NCBI GenBank assembly: GCA_014529385.2
Contig: CM043950.1
Coordinates: 76,956,435 to 77,020,434 of the forward strand
Direction of reading: 5' to 3'
Source of the DNA: Adiantum capillus-veneris
Taxonomy: Eukaryota; Streptophyta; Polypodiopsida; Polypodiales; Pteridaceae
Length of the DNA stretch: 64,000 bases
Below are positions 47,037-56,670 of the stretch, one piece after another. A program made the translations under genes and the position numbers. Under the pieces are notes generated by a model, which searched no databases, had not been told where the DNA came from, and was given only the letters and a program-made list of their open reading frames with translations. Position 1 is the first letter of the stretch. Every line of letters begins with the position of its first letter.

Positions 47037-48000
47037 GGGTTCCACTTTAGAGCCAAGGCAATGACCTCCATTCAAGGATTGGGATGACCATTGCTTGTGG
47101 TGTGATAGTAAAGATCATGAACGCAAAGACTATGAAGATTTTGATGAAGCTTACAAGAAAAATGTGGTCTTTTCGAAAGTCAAGAAGACATCTCAAAGCA
47201 ACAGGTGAGCAGCTTTGCTTGAATTTTGGGAGGGCTGGTATGAAGAAGTTAGGGAAGGAAATACAACATAATGTTGCTATGGTAGAAGGAGCTACATATG
47301 GGTTGCAATCATACAGTAATGTAGATGATGAAGGTGCAAGAACTAAAGGTGATTTGTGGCCTTATGCTTTGAAGACTACAGAAGCAGGCAGGGTGACTCA
47401 TGGAAAACTATATCAGGTTGGGTATTGCATTAGGAAAACTATAGGATGGGAAAATTTGGTAGAATCACTTTCAATATATGCATTTATTGTCAGGTCTCAA
47501 GCTAATGAAGGCATAGTGGAAAAGAGGAACAAAAGAGATGAAGATATTGCACGAACATAAAAAAGAGCAACCAGATCTAGCAGTAAGCAAGATGAGAAGC
47601 ATGTTCCCAAATCTTCTCTTGAAGTGGTTATGGAAGAGGCATTGAAAGATAAGAAGTAGGGTAAGCCCAAGGTACCTTCCTATAAGCTGAAATCTAAATT
47701 TGAGTTGACTATAGATCTAAAGAAGGTTTTTGAAGACCGCATTCTCAATAGTAGGGTGGATCTCACATTCGGTGACATCTTGGGAGTTGCCAAGCATGAG
47801 TTTCATGAGGAGATTATAGACATTATCAAGAGGAGACGCCAAATACCAAGTGAGCAGGAACCTGATGCAATTAAAAGTCAAATGATCCATCACATTGACT
47901 CAATTTTGGATGCTTATGAAGAGGCATTTGAAGATGAAAATCCAAAGTAAGTGGTGGTTTCAAGTCCAATTATATCTGAGGTAAGGCATGTTCATTTTAA
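47037..48000 (+). pseudogene. GypC gag, C-terminal part
   Basis: It contains a variant knuckle-like CLWCDSKDHERKDYEDF when read across a frame change. From 47084 come CLNFGRAGMKKLGKE, ATYGLQSYSNVDDEGA, DLWPYALKTTEAGRVTHGKL and VESLSIYAFIVRSQANEG. A TAA at 47558 and a TAG near 47657 follow. Then 47705-47950 gives TIDLKKVFEDRILNS and FHEEIIDIIKRRRQ. Every block matches Gyp1 gag in order. Confidence 0.75.
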
Positions 48001-48975
48001 TGATGATGGAGATAAGGAAATTGTGCCCATGAGTCACGTTTCTAGTACTCATTGGGTGAGAGCAACGACCAAAACCATTGTGATCTTGGGGACATTGAGG
48101 ATCCAGTTTTAGCACTTGTGGACCATGGGTTAGAAATCAATCATATGGCAAAAAGATTGCATAAGAAAGGAAATGGCCTATTGATGTTGATCTCAGTTTG
48201 TAGATTTGAGCTATGAATATGCTTCCAGGGGACCTTTATGGTACATGTGCAAATGTTAAGGTAGCTATTGGGGATGTTTGTGATGTACAAAACTTTTTTA
48301 TAAAGGAGCACTTGTCCTATCCACTCATACAAGGACAACCCTATGTTACGGTTGTGCGCATCGAAACAAAGGTGTTAGATGATGGCTCAACCTATGCAAG
48401 GGTTTGGAGTAGGGATAGTGAAGGGCTATTCAGTTTTTGACTATGTGTGTAGATCATGCCAAAAACAAGGATAGCCTACGTGATCATCCATTGCCAAAGA
48501 TACATAGAACATAGGTTTTCACAGGATTTTCTTGGGTGCCACTATAAAGCGGGACTATGGTGGTACGGAGGTGAAAAAGGTCTTGCAAAGAGATACTTTC
48601 TCTTTGGGGTTTTTTGGATTAACATCTGAGGGTTTGGTGTCATACATGAAGTTTAATGATGTACCTAAATGGGAAAAGCAATATGTGTTAGGTATTCAAA
48701 GTGAATTGCAAAGATGTGATGTGCTTGAACCAGATGATGTGATTTCAGGGATCTTTAAAGAGGCCTCTAATGTGGATACTATGTCAGAGCTAGAGGAGAT
48801 CATACAATACAGGTTACAAAGTGGAAATGGCATTGTTAAAGTACATTCAATGGACATGTATAAAGAACTGGATTTATATGGAGCACTCTGGGTAAACCAA
48901 CTGAAGTCCAAGTAGAGACAAAATATAAATTTGCTGCAAAAAAGGTGAGGCCGGTGGCTACACCTTTGCCAAAAG
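48001..48975 (+). pseudogene. GypC protease and following region
   Basis: VLALVDHGLEINHMAK (about 48090-48140, with frame help) is the protease-like loop with D-H-G. Then come MNMLPGDLYGTCANVKVAIG and LSYPLIQGQPYVTVVRIET (48213-48440). From 48532 follow LGFFGLTSEGLVSYMKF and SGIFKEASNVDTMSELEE. All are shared with Gyp1. Reverse transcriptase should follow but the sequence changes to LTR-like purine-rich DNA near 48975. Confidence 0.6.
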
Positions 48976-49160
48976 GAAGTTCTCTCTCTCAATCTTGGTG
49001 GGAGAGAATAAAGGAAAGAAGGATCTCCAAGGAGAAGGAAAGCAAGTGAAAGGGGAGAACAAAAGCCGCTTCAAAGTGTAAGGAGAGGAAGAGAAGAGCT
49101 TGGAAGGGAGGAGAGCCGAGTCAAAGCTCTCTCTCTCTCTCTCTCTGCCTCTCTCTCATT
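48976..49160 (+). repeat. GypC 3' LTR fragment
   Basis: GAGAGAATAAAGGAAAGAAG with flanking TC tract resembles 11930-11960. AAAGTGTAAGGAGAGGAAGAG with a following CT tract resembles 11527-11610. The two blocks stand in the reverse order to the 5' LTR, so this piece may be rearranged. Confidence 0.5.
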
Positions 49161-49364
49161 TAATTTAGATCATTGATATCACTTCGTGAGTGTGAGTTAT
49201 GAACTGCTCCTTGTACGGGATTACCTACATGTATATGGATACTACCTCCAGGGAGTACCATATGAGGTTGTGAGTTGGATGATGTCGAGGATATGTGTTT
49301 GAAACGTGAGCCGGGCAGGCCCCGAGCCTCTGGCTGTGGGAGGTGCGAGAGACTAAATACCAAA
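49161..49364. other. Unassigned sequence left of GypF
   Basis: These 204 bp include CCGGGCAGGCCCCGAGCCTC and end with the GypF target duplication CCAAA (49360-49364). They match none of the other elements I compared. They may be flanking DNA of GypE. Confidence 0.4.
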
Positions 49365-50953
49365 TGTCATAATAATCAATATCTAATTCTCCTAAATGAT
49401 TTTCTCATATTAAACTGATCATTTAATGTGGGGAAGTGCCAAGGGAGAAAAAGCTAGAATATTGGTTAAGCTAGCAGACCGGCCACAGTAGGGATCCAAA
49501 GGAGGGAAAATAGGGATCCAAAGGGGGGGCCATCTGCAAAAGAGCCATGTGAAACAATGGGCCAAAAAGACCCTAAGGTTCAGCCCATTAAGACTTCCAA
49601 AATGCTAAGGTTCCAAAATTCAAAGGTTGTGTCCAAAGGTCAACCCTAGGGAAAATTGGATGCTTAGTGTGTGCCCTAAAAGTCTTTGGACATCCCTACA
49701 TGGGAGGGGGCGAGCCCCAAAGGTAGGAGATGAGAGAGAAAGCCACACACACACACACAGGCTCCCTTTACACAAAGGGAATGAGGGACACATGTCAGCT
49801 CCCTAGGCCAGATGCCCACAAGGTGTGCCCAATTCCTATTGGAAGACCCTTGAAGTGGACCAATGAGAATTAAGCTAGAGTAAATCTAGTTTAATTAATT
49901 TAAAAACATTTAATAAAAGAAACCAATGAGAATTAAGTCTCCTAGAAGACTATTGGGCAGTCTCCCAAGGGGTCCAATGAGCATTCAGGAGCCCCATGGC
50001 TTGCCTGATTCCTATTGGCCAGGAGGCAAAGGGGTCCAATGAGAGTTTAGTTTAATTATTTAATTACCTAAAGCTCTCACAAAAGGGGAAAGGGGGACAC
50101 ATGTCAGAAGGCTATCACTTATGCTGCTTAATTCCTATTGGCTTGACCTGGGGAGGTCCAATGAGGCAAAAGCCAGACCTAATTAGCAGCTAGGGCTCGC
50201 CCAAGAGAGAGGGGGGGGCGATTTTTGCTTGGCATTGACACACACACACTCACACTTGACCATGTGTGAAGGAAGAATACTCTATCTCCTCCCAAGCTTT
50301 AATGGAGAGCTCATCACCTACTCCAAGCTTGTGAGATAGAAGCCAACATCAACACTCTCTTGGCATGTGGATGCAAATCCAACCAAGAGCCAAGCTTCCA
50401 TGCATGCTCATCTTCTCTACCAAGCTAATTACTAAGCTAAGCTATGCTAATATGAGTGATTATGTGAGGAGATGTACATCTTTCTCGTAAGATACTTCTT
50501 TTTCCTCTCAATCTACTCTCATACCCTGCTAGCTCTCACCATCTTCGAAGGTGTGTGAGGTCTTGGGTCTGAGAACGGGGATAATTCAAGTTGTTTTTGA
50601 TTAAGTGTTTTGCTTGGTGTATGAAGCTTCCATCTTCATTGCACTAGCTAGTCTTGAAGGAACACAAAGAATTGTATTGTACAATGTCTCTCTTGATGGG
50701 AGAAACCATAATACAAAGCCTTTTGGAGGGGGGACCGGCTCCATGCAAATCCGGTCCTCAACTGTTGTCAATAGCTTAATATCTCTCTCTTTTGAAAGTA
50801 TTGTCGATGCTATCTAACTAGGTGTTATGCTTTTGTTGCTCTCTCCACCCAAGCACTCTTGTAATTCTCATTAGGAATCTATTCTAATGAAATGCCCACT
50901 ATGTTCATGCTAATTTCCGCTACACATAAGATTTTAGGCCATTAAATGCTACA
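49365..50953 (+). repeat. GypF 5' LTR
   Basis: A 1589-bp LTR, nearly identical to 56671-58259. It carries a regular set of ATTGG/CCAAT pairs (49838-50162) and repeated GGGACACATGTCAG blocks (about 49785 and 50093). The 70-codon ORF at 50605-50817 recurs at 57911 only because the LTRs are copies. Confidence 0.95.
49838..50162. promoter_or_regulatory. Array of spaced ATTGG/CCAAT pairs in GypF LTR
   Basis: ATTGG starts at 49838, 49952, 50014 and 50137. Each is followed by CCAAT starting 22, 22, 22 and 21 bases later (49860, 49974, 50036, 50158); a further CCAAT is at 49923. Most pairs share CCTATTGG and CCAATGAG borders. CCAAT is the core site of NF-Y. An enhancer role is inferred from this and from the LTR position. 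Confidence 0.6.
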
Positions 50954-50954
50954 T

Positions 50955-50972
50955 TGGTATCATAGCTCAAGG
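50955..50972 (+). promoter_or_regulatory. GypF primer-binding site (tRNA-Met type)
   Basis: TGGTATCATAGCTCAAGG lies one base after the LTR end. It matches the initiator tRNA-Met primer site with one change in the first twelve bases (TGGTATCAGAGC type). Confidence 0.8.
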
Positions 50973-51370
50973 TTTCTCTTTTCTTGCTCAAGAAGGGAGG
51001 TCCTCAAGCTAGCTACAAATGGTTGGTATTATTAATTGCCTGTGAGTAAGTAGAATAGGGATTTTTCAGCCTTGCAGTGCGCCTGCCTTTGTGCAGTTAA
51101 CGGGGCATCACCGTCGAGAGCTATGGTCTTAATAGTGGAGTCCTACGGGGCTTGCCTACGGCTTAACCACTATTGAGCTATTAGAAGCTTGACAGGAGCC
51201 GGTGCTGTTTTGGTGTCGAAAGACCCTCTCTTCTATTCCTTGCAATTAATGGTATTCGAGCCGCGGGTACAGTAGCTTGAGTGCTTTTTCTAAAGGGGTA
51301 AAGAGGAGTAGCAACTAGGGCTTGAAGTGCCAAAGTACACCTAAAAAGTTTACACCTAAAAGTTGTTAGA

Positions 51371-53169
51371 ATGGCTGACAATAGTAAAGAGAGTGAAATT
51401 AATGTTGATAACTTTGATTTTGCTCATGAGCAAGCTACTAATGATGCTTCAATGCTTGTTAACTATCTTGTTTCTAGGCTTCAACAAGCCATGGGCAATC
51501 CATCTCTCCAAAGTGAAGTGCAACGGCAGCTCCGTGCTCACGGGATTCTCCAAGCTCATCACCATGACGAGAGAACACCTAGGAAGCCTCCTTGTGAGAC
51601 TACCAAAAGAGGTCTCTCTCCGATTCGGGAAGAAGAAGAGAATCCATATGAAGGGCTCAAGAACTTACTTCTTGATCTCCTTCCCAAAGGAGAACTCAAG
51701 AGCCTCCACCGAAGGAACGAGAAAGAAGCGAGTCTCCCGCCACCTCGGCGGAGATGGCTCCACGAAGACGGCGGGCTAAATGCTCTCCATCACCACCAAA
51801 GCGGAGAAGACCATCACACTCTTCTCCACGCCATAATTCAAAGAGGGATGATAAAAAGCAAGAGAAGAAAAAGGCGAGAAAGAGGACACCCTCTTCTCCA
51901 TCTTCTTCATCCTCTTCCTCTTATGAAAGCTATCGTGAAGACGACAAAGATCAAGACAAGAAAAAGGCGAGAAAGAGGTCACCCTCTTCTCCACCTTCTT
52001 CAAATTCTTCATCTTCTGAAGAAAGTGATGGTGCAACTTTTGAACCATCAAAAAGAAGAGGCCATAGGAAATCCTATGCCGCATGGAAGAGGTCGTCCAA
52101 GCTGAAGAAATTCAAAGAGGGAGGGAAGAGCATCTCTTTCCTTACCTATGATGGCACCTTCGGTGCTACAGACAAAGTTTTGGCCTTTATCCAGCAATTC
52201 GATGCGGCGTTTGGAGATGAGGGCTTCACGGAGTCCTCTAAGCTACGCCATGTAGCTATGCACTTTCAAAAGTCCGCCAGACAATGGTGGTCTAGCCTAC
52301 GAGCCAACGGTGAAGCTCCACGAACATGGAAGGCTTTAAGAGCTTCCATTATGAAGCAGTTTTTGGCCACCGATGCCAAAGACAAAGTACTCACCGAATG
52401 GCGAAGCTTAAAGCTCTCTCCCAATGAATCCATCCACAAATATGTAGACAAGTTTTGGGACCTACAACTCAAAGCCACTGTCTTCAAAAAGTTGGATTTT
52501 GGAGAGCAAAAGCAACAATTTTGTGCGGGCTTAACCGAAGAAATGGCGGAGTATGTCAACTCCCAAAGGCCACGTACCATATCGGCGGTAATACACCATA
52601 CTATGGTGGCCTCGCGAATCAATTTCCAAACGGGGGGTAAAAGAAATAATAAGCCCCCGGAAAACAAGGGTTCCAATGAGCCTAAGGGGAAGGACAATGT
52701 CCAAAAGTCTCCTAAGGGCACTTCCAACAAAGCTAAAGAGAAGGGAGTTTACAAAGGAAAGAATAAACTCTCTCCTGAAGAGCTTGAGCGTTATCGTAAA
52801 GATAACCGGTGTTTCAAGTGCGGCGAACAAGGGCATGCGTACCGCGCTTGTCCCCAAAAGAACAACCGCCAAGATCCTCCTAGAGCTTCTTTGGTTGAAA
52901 TCCAAGAGAAGGAGATTCATCAAACTCACCACAAAGGATCTCCTCTATGCCATGCTTGGGGAAAGGTAAGAGAACATGATGCTTTTATTCTCTTTGACCC
53001 TGGTTCTACTCACAATTTCATATCTATGGAGTTAGCCACCAAGCTAGGCATACAATCCTACGAGATGGGAGATATCCTACCCGCAGACAGTGCCTTCAAG
53101 GGGCAAGAAGCTTCAGTCACTCCCTTAATCGGGAAATTGAGGCTTCATGTCCAAGGCTATGTGGACTAA
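51371..53169 (+). pseudogene. GypF gag and protease (frameshift, terminal stop)
   Basis: The ATG at 51371 starts MADNSKESEINVDNFDFAHE. This frame carries about 110 sensible residues, then the reading must move to the next frame between about 51675 and 51750. The long frame to 53169 holds a Lys/Arg/Ser-rich stretch. The capsid core follows (ISFLTYDGTFGATDKVLAFI, RQWWSSLRANGE, LKLSPNESIHKYVDKFWDLQ), then the zinc knuckle CFKCGEQGHAYRAC (about 52811), then the protease loop ILFDPGSTHNFISME (about 52990) with D-P-G-S. It ends at TAA 53167-53169; the same frame continues EDFFISPLKHEDVILGAPWF. The SR-like stretch before the capsid is unusual. Confidence 0.9.
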
Positions 53170-56100
53170 GAGGACTTCTTTATCTCTCCTCTCAAGCATG
53201 AGGATGTAATCCTAGGGGCACCATGGTTTGACCGCCTGGCTGCCCATGTTAAATTTCCTGAAAGGAGAATCTCCTTTAAGTTCAGGGAAAAGGACATGTA
53301 TATAGATGCTAAGGAGATGGGTAACACCATCCCCATTGTACATACACCAGCTTTCAACAAGTCAATAAAGAGCTCTATTTCCGTGTACATGATTTTTGTT
53401 AAAGATTCTCAAAATGAACCTAATGCTTTAGCAAAAGAAAATAAAAGCAACCAAAAGGAATTAGAGTTATCCAATTTTCTCAAGGGGTTTCAAGATGTCT
53501 TTATTGACGACATCCCTTGTGAGCTACCTCCTAAACGAGGTAATGACGACCATGCAATTGAACTTCTTCCAGGAAGTTCACCGCCTAACAAACCTCCTTA
53601 TAGAGTTTCTCAAGCTCAACAAGAGGAGATTATGCGGCAAGTGCATGAGTTAGTTGAGAAGGGCATGGTTAGGCCTAGCTCATCTCCATTTTTCTCACCT
53701 GTGCTATTAGTGCAAAAGAAAGACGGCACATATCGTATGTGTGTCGACTATAGAGCACTAAATAGGATCACTATCAAGAATAGGTTTCCCGTTCCACGGG
53801 TAGAAGACCTATTTGATAAGCTACAAGGATCGACCTACTTCAGTAGGATTGACCTAAAAAGTGGCTATCATCAAATAAGGATAGTTGATCTAGACATTGT
53901 AAAGACCGCATTTCGTACTACATTTGGTCTTTACGAATACATTGTCATGCCTTTTGGCTTGACTAATGCACCAGCCACATTCAACCGCTTGATGGAGAAG
54001 CTGTTCAGGCCTCATCGAACCTTCACTGGAGTGTTCTTTGATGATATTATCATCTACTCTAATTCATTGGAGGAACACAAGAAACACCTCCAGGTAATAT
54101 TTCAAGTTTTAAGAGAGAATAAACTTTATGTTAATCGAAAGAAAAGTGAATTTTTCTTGCAAGAGATTCAATATTTAGGTCACATTATCTCTCAAGATGG
54201 AATCCAAATGGATCCATCTAAGTTAGAGGTAATAAAAGGATGGCCTAAACCAAGGAATCTTCATGAACTAAGAAGCTTTATAGGTATGTGTGCATACTAT
54301 AGACGCTTCATAGAAAAGTTCTCACAAATTGCGGGACCATTACATGACCTAACAAAGAAAAATGTTAGGTATACGTGGTCTGCTAAAGAGAACAATGCTT
54401 TCGAAAAGCTTAAAGAAAATCTTATCTCTCAACCTGTGCTTACACTACCGGATCTCTCAAAACCATTTGAGGTCCAATGTGATGCTTGTGGTGATTGCCT
54501 TGGGGCTGTTCTGCTCCAAGAAGGGCACGCCATAGGCTATGAGAGTCGAAGGCTCGACCCTGTTGAGCAAGCTCTAGGCATATACGAAAAAGAACTCCTT
54601 GCAGTTCTACATGCCTTAGACTCATGGAAGCACTATTTATTGGGGACTCCTTTCATTCTGCGAACGGATCACCAAAGTCTTAAGTACTTCATGACGCAGA
54701 CCAAGCTCTCCGACAAACAAATGAGGTGGGCAAATTTCCTTTCGCAATTTCATTTTCATATTGCTCACATTGCTGGCAAGCATAATCAAGTAGCCGATGC
54801 CCTCTCAAGACGACCGAGAGTGAATGCGGTTTCCATAGCAACTCACAATGATCTATCTTCAATGATAGATGAGTATGCTATTGATCCCGATTTTAGAGAT
54901 GTGATTTCAGCCCTTGCATTAGGGAAGAACGAAGAACCATTTACTTTACAAGATGGTTATCTTCTCTATGGCAATAGACTATGCGTTACTAACTCACTAC
55001 GTGAGAAAGTAATGTATGAATCTCATGCTCCCCCATATGCGGGGCATAGAGGGATTCAGTCTACCCTAAAGGGAATTGAAACATATTTCTATTGGCCCAC
55101 CATGAAAGTGAACATACACGAGTATGTTTCCAAATGTGTGGTATGTCAAAAGACAAAATTTGATAGAGGGAAGCAACTTGGATTGCTTCAACCCTTGCCA
55201 ATCCCTAATTCACCGTGGGAGAGCATATCCATGGATTTTATCTTTGGATTGCCTAAGTCTATCCATGGGAATACGGGAATATGGACGATAGTAGACAGGT
55301 TCAGTAAACAAGCTCATTTTATACCTGTCAAAAAGACTATCAAAGCCCATCAAATGGCAACCCTCTTCATTTCACAAATTTTCAAGTACCATGGCTTGCC
55401 AATGTCCATAGTGTCGGATAGAGATCCTAGAATGACCAGTAATTTCTGGAAGGGTCTCTTTGAGAATTTAGGAACAAGACTAAACTTCTCTTCGGCCTAT
55501 CATCCACAAACTGATGGCCAAAGTGAAATAGCTAACCTAACCATTCTTGATCTACTAAAAGCCTATGTAACGGAAGTAGATCAAAGATCCCAATGGGAGA
55601 AGTACTTACCTTTAGTAGAGTATGCTTACAATAACACTGTACATACTTCCACAGGAAAAGCACCTTTCGAGGTAATTGAGGGAAGATCAAAAAGTCCCTT
55701 GCTACTTAAGGTACATGGGAAGATCTTCGCTGCAGATGAGTATAGCCGAGACCTACAAGAATCTTTCCAAAAGATTAAGGATGCTATCTCTATCTCACAG
55801 CAAAGGCAAAAGGCTGCTGCTGACAAGCACAGAAGAGCCCAAGCCTTTAAAGAAAACGATTGGGTCTTGTTAAAGTTTCCCAAGGCTCGATTAAGGCACA
55901 CGACGGGCAAGAATCCTACGGGCCACCAAAAGTACTATGCTAAACTAGCAAAAAGGTACTATGGTCCCTTCCAGATTCTTAGGCCAATCAATGAGATGGC
56001 CTATCAACTTAAGTTGCCCAATCATTGGCTCATACACAATGCTTTTCATGTGAGCCTCTTAAAGCCTTACAAAGGAGAGCCACCTCAAGAACCAACTATT

Positions 56101-56313
56101 GAAGACCCACCAGAGATCGAGGACCACGAGGAGGTGCTGCAGCCCGAGTCCATTCTCCGACATGAAGACAAGGTATTAAGAGGTGGTAAGACTATCCGAC
56201 GATATCTTATTAAGTTTAAGAATTATCCTTTTGAAGATGCTAGATGGATGCAAGGCATACAATTAAAGGATAACCTAAACCTTGTCAATGCTTACAATGC
56301 TTCCCAAGAGTAA
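53170..56313 (+). CDS. GypF pol: RT, RNase H, integrase, chromodomain-like end
   Basis: The frame is open from just after the 53167 stop to TAA 56311; the first ATG is at 53296. Reverse transcriptase: GTYRMCVDYRALNRI, IDLKSGYHQIRI, MPFGLTNAPATFNRLM and catalytic FFDDIIIYSNS (about 54040). RNase H: FEVQCDACGDCLGAVLL, YEKELLAVLHALDSWKHYL, LRTDHQSLKYF and KHNQVADALSRRP. Integrase: YAGHRGIQSTL with CVVCQKTK (HHCC), SMDFIFGLPKS, IVSDRDPRMTSNFW and HPQTDGQSE (D, D, E). A GPF module (RYYGPFQIL) is followed near 56130-56270 by a chromodomain-like tail with ESILRH, RRYLIKFKNYP and ARWMQG. It was probably made as a gag-pol fusion before the stop arose. All catalytic residues look intact. Confidence 0.93.
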   Translation, partial: EDFFISPLKHEDVILGAPWFDRLAAHVKFPERRISFKFREKDMYIDAKEMGNTIPIVHTPAFNKSIKSSISVYMIFVKDSQNEPNALAKENKSNQKELELSNFLKGFQDVFIDDIPCELPPKRGNDDHAIELLPGSSPPNKPPYRVSQAQQEEIMRQVHELVEKGMVRPSSSPFFSPVLLVQKKDGTYRMCVDYRALNRITIKNRFPVPRVEDLFDKLQGSTYFSRIDLKSGYHQIRIVDLDIVKTAFRTTFGLYEYIVMPFGLTNAPATFNRLMEKLFRPHRTFTGVFFDDIIIYSNSLEEHKKHLQVIFQVLRENKLYVNRKKSEFFLQEIQYLGHIISQDGIQMDPSKLEVIKGWPKPRNLHELRSFIGMCAYYRRFIEKFSQIAGPLHDLTKKNVRYTWSAKENNAFEKLKENLISQPVLTLPDLSKPFEVQCDACGDCLGAVLLQEGHAIGYESRRLDPVEQALGIYEKELLAVLHALDSWKHYLLGTPFILRTDHQSLKYFMTQTKLSDKQMRWANFLSQFHFHIAHIAGKHNQVADALSRRPRVNAVSIATHNDLSSMIDEYAIDPDFRDVISALALGKNEEPFTLQDGYLLYGNRLCVTNSLREKVMYESHAPPYAGHRGIQSTLKGIETYFYWPTMKVNIHEYVSKCVVCQKTKFDRGKQLGLLQPLPIPNSPWESISMDFIFGLPKSIHGNTGIWTIVDRFSKQAHFIPVKKTIKAHQMATLFISQIFKYHGLPMSIVSDRDPRMTSNFWKGLFENLGTRLNFSSAYHPQTDGQSEIANLTILDLLKAYVTEVDQRSQWEKYLPLVEYAYNNTVHTSTGKAPFEVIEGRSKSPLLLKVHGKIFAADEYSRDLQESFQKIKDAISISQQRQKAAADKHRRAQAFKENDWVLLKFPKARLRHTTGKNPTGHQKYYAKLAKRYYGPFQILRPINEMAYQLKLPNHWLIHNAFHVSLLKPYKGEPPQEPTIEDPPEIEDHEEVLQPESILRHEDKVLRGGKTIRRYLIKFKNYPFEDARWMQGIQLKDNLNLVNAYNASQE

Positions 56314-56670
56314 GCAAATGTACAAAATGTTAAAAATGAACAAAAAATTTTGTCTTATAAGACTCTCTTTTTCTTTATTTGTGCACAAAAATGAAGTAGT
56401 ATGCATGCTTAGATCAAGTTTGCGGAGACGACGTCTCCCAAACACCAAGTGGAGCTTGTCACTCTACTATGGAAGACTGATAGGACTAATGTGCAGACAT
56501 GCTTGCGGCAGCCTCAGGCTCTCAAGCGCCAAATGGACTAGTCATCCATTATGGAATGATGTCGTAGGGTAACATAGGGATCCTCTACCCGCTAAGAAAA
56601 GGACTCATGCATATGTTTTATCTTCTCTACACCATAGTCGAGGACAACTATGATTTCAAGAGAGAGGTAA
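56314..56670 (+). promoter_or_regulatory. GypF 3' untranslated region and polypurine tract
   Basis: This stretch is non-coding and ends TCAAGAGAGAGGTAA at 56656-56670, next to the 3' LTR. No other gene is seen. Confidence 0.7.

Larger units (their letters stand above)
10414..49160 (+). mobile_element. GypC: decayed Ty3/gypsy element, host of nested insertions
   Basis: With later insertions removed, the plus strand gives in order: a split 5' LTR (10414-12211 and 20901 to about 21215), gag (21324-21446, 30072-30745, 47037-48000), a protease region to about 48930, and an LTR-like fragment (48976-49160). Reverse transcriptase, RNase H and integrase are missing, so an internal deletion joins the post-protease region to LTR sequence. 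Three inserted elements with target duplications (GypD, CopA, CopB) show that it is the oldest layer here. Its LTR and gag are related to those of Gyp1. Confidence 0.75.

Noticed and set aside
50605-50817. 70-codon ORF identical at 57911-58123
   Set aside because: It is identical because it lies in the two GypF LTRs. No conservation beyond that is visible.
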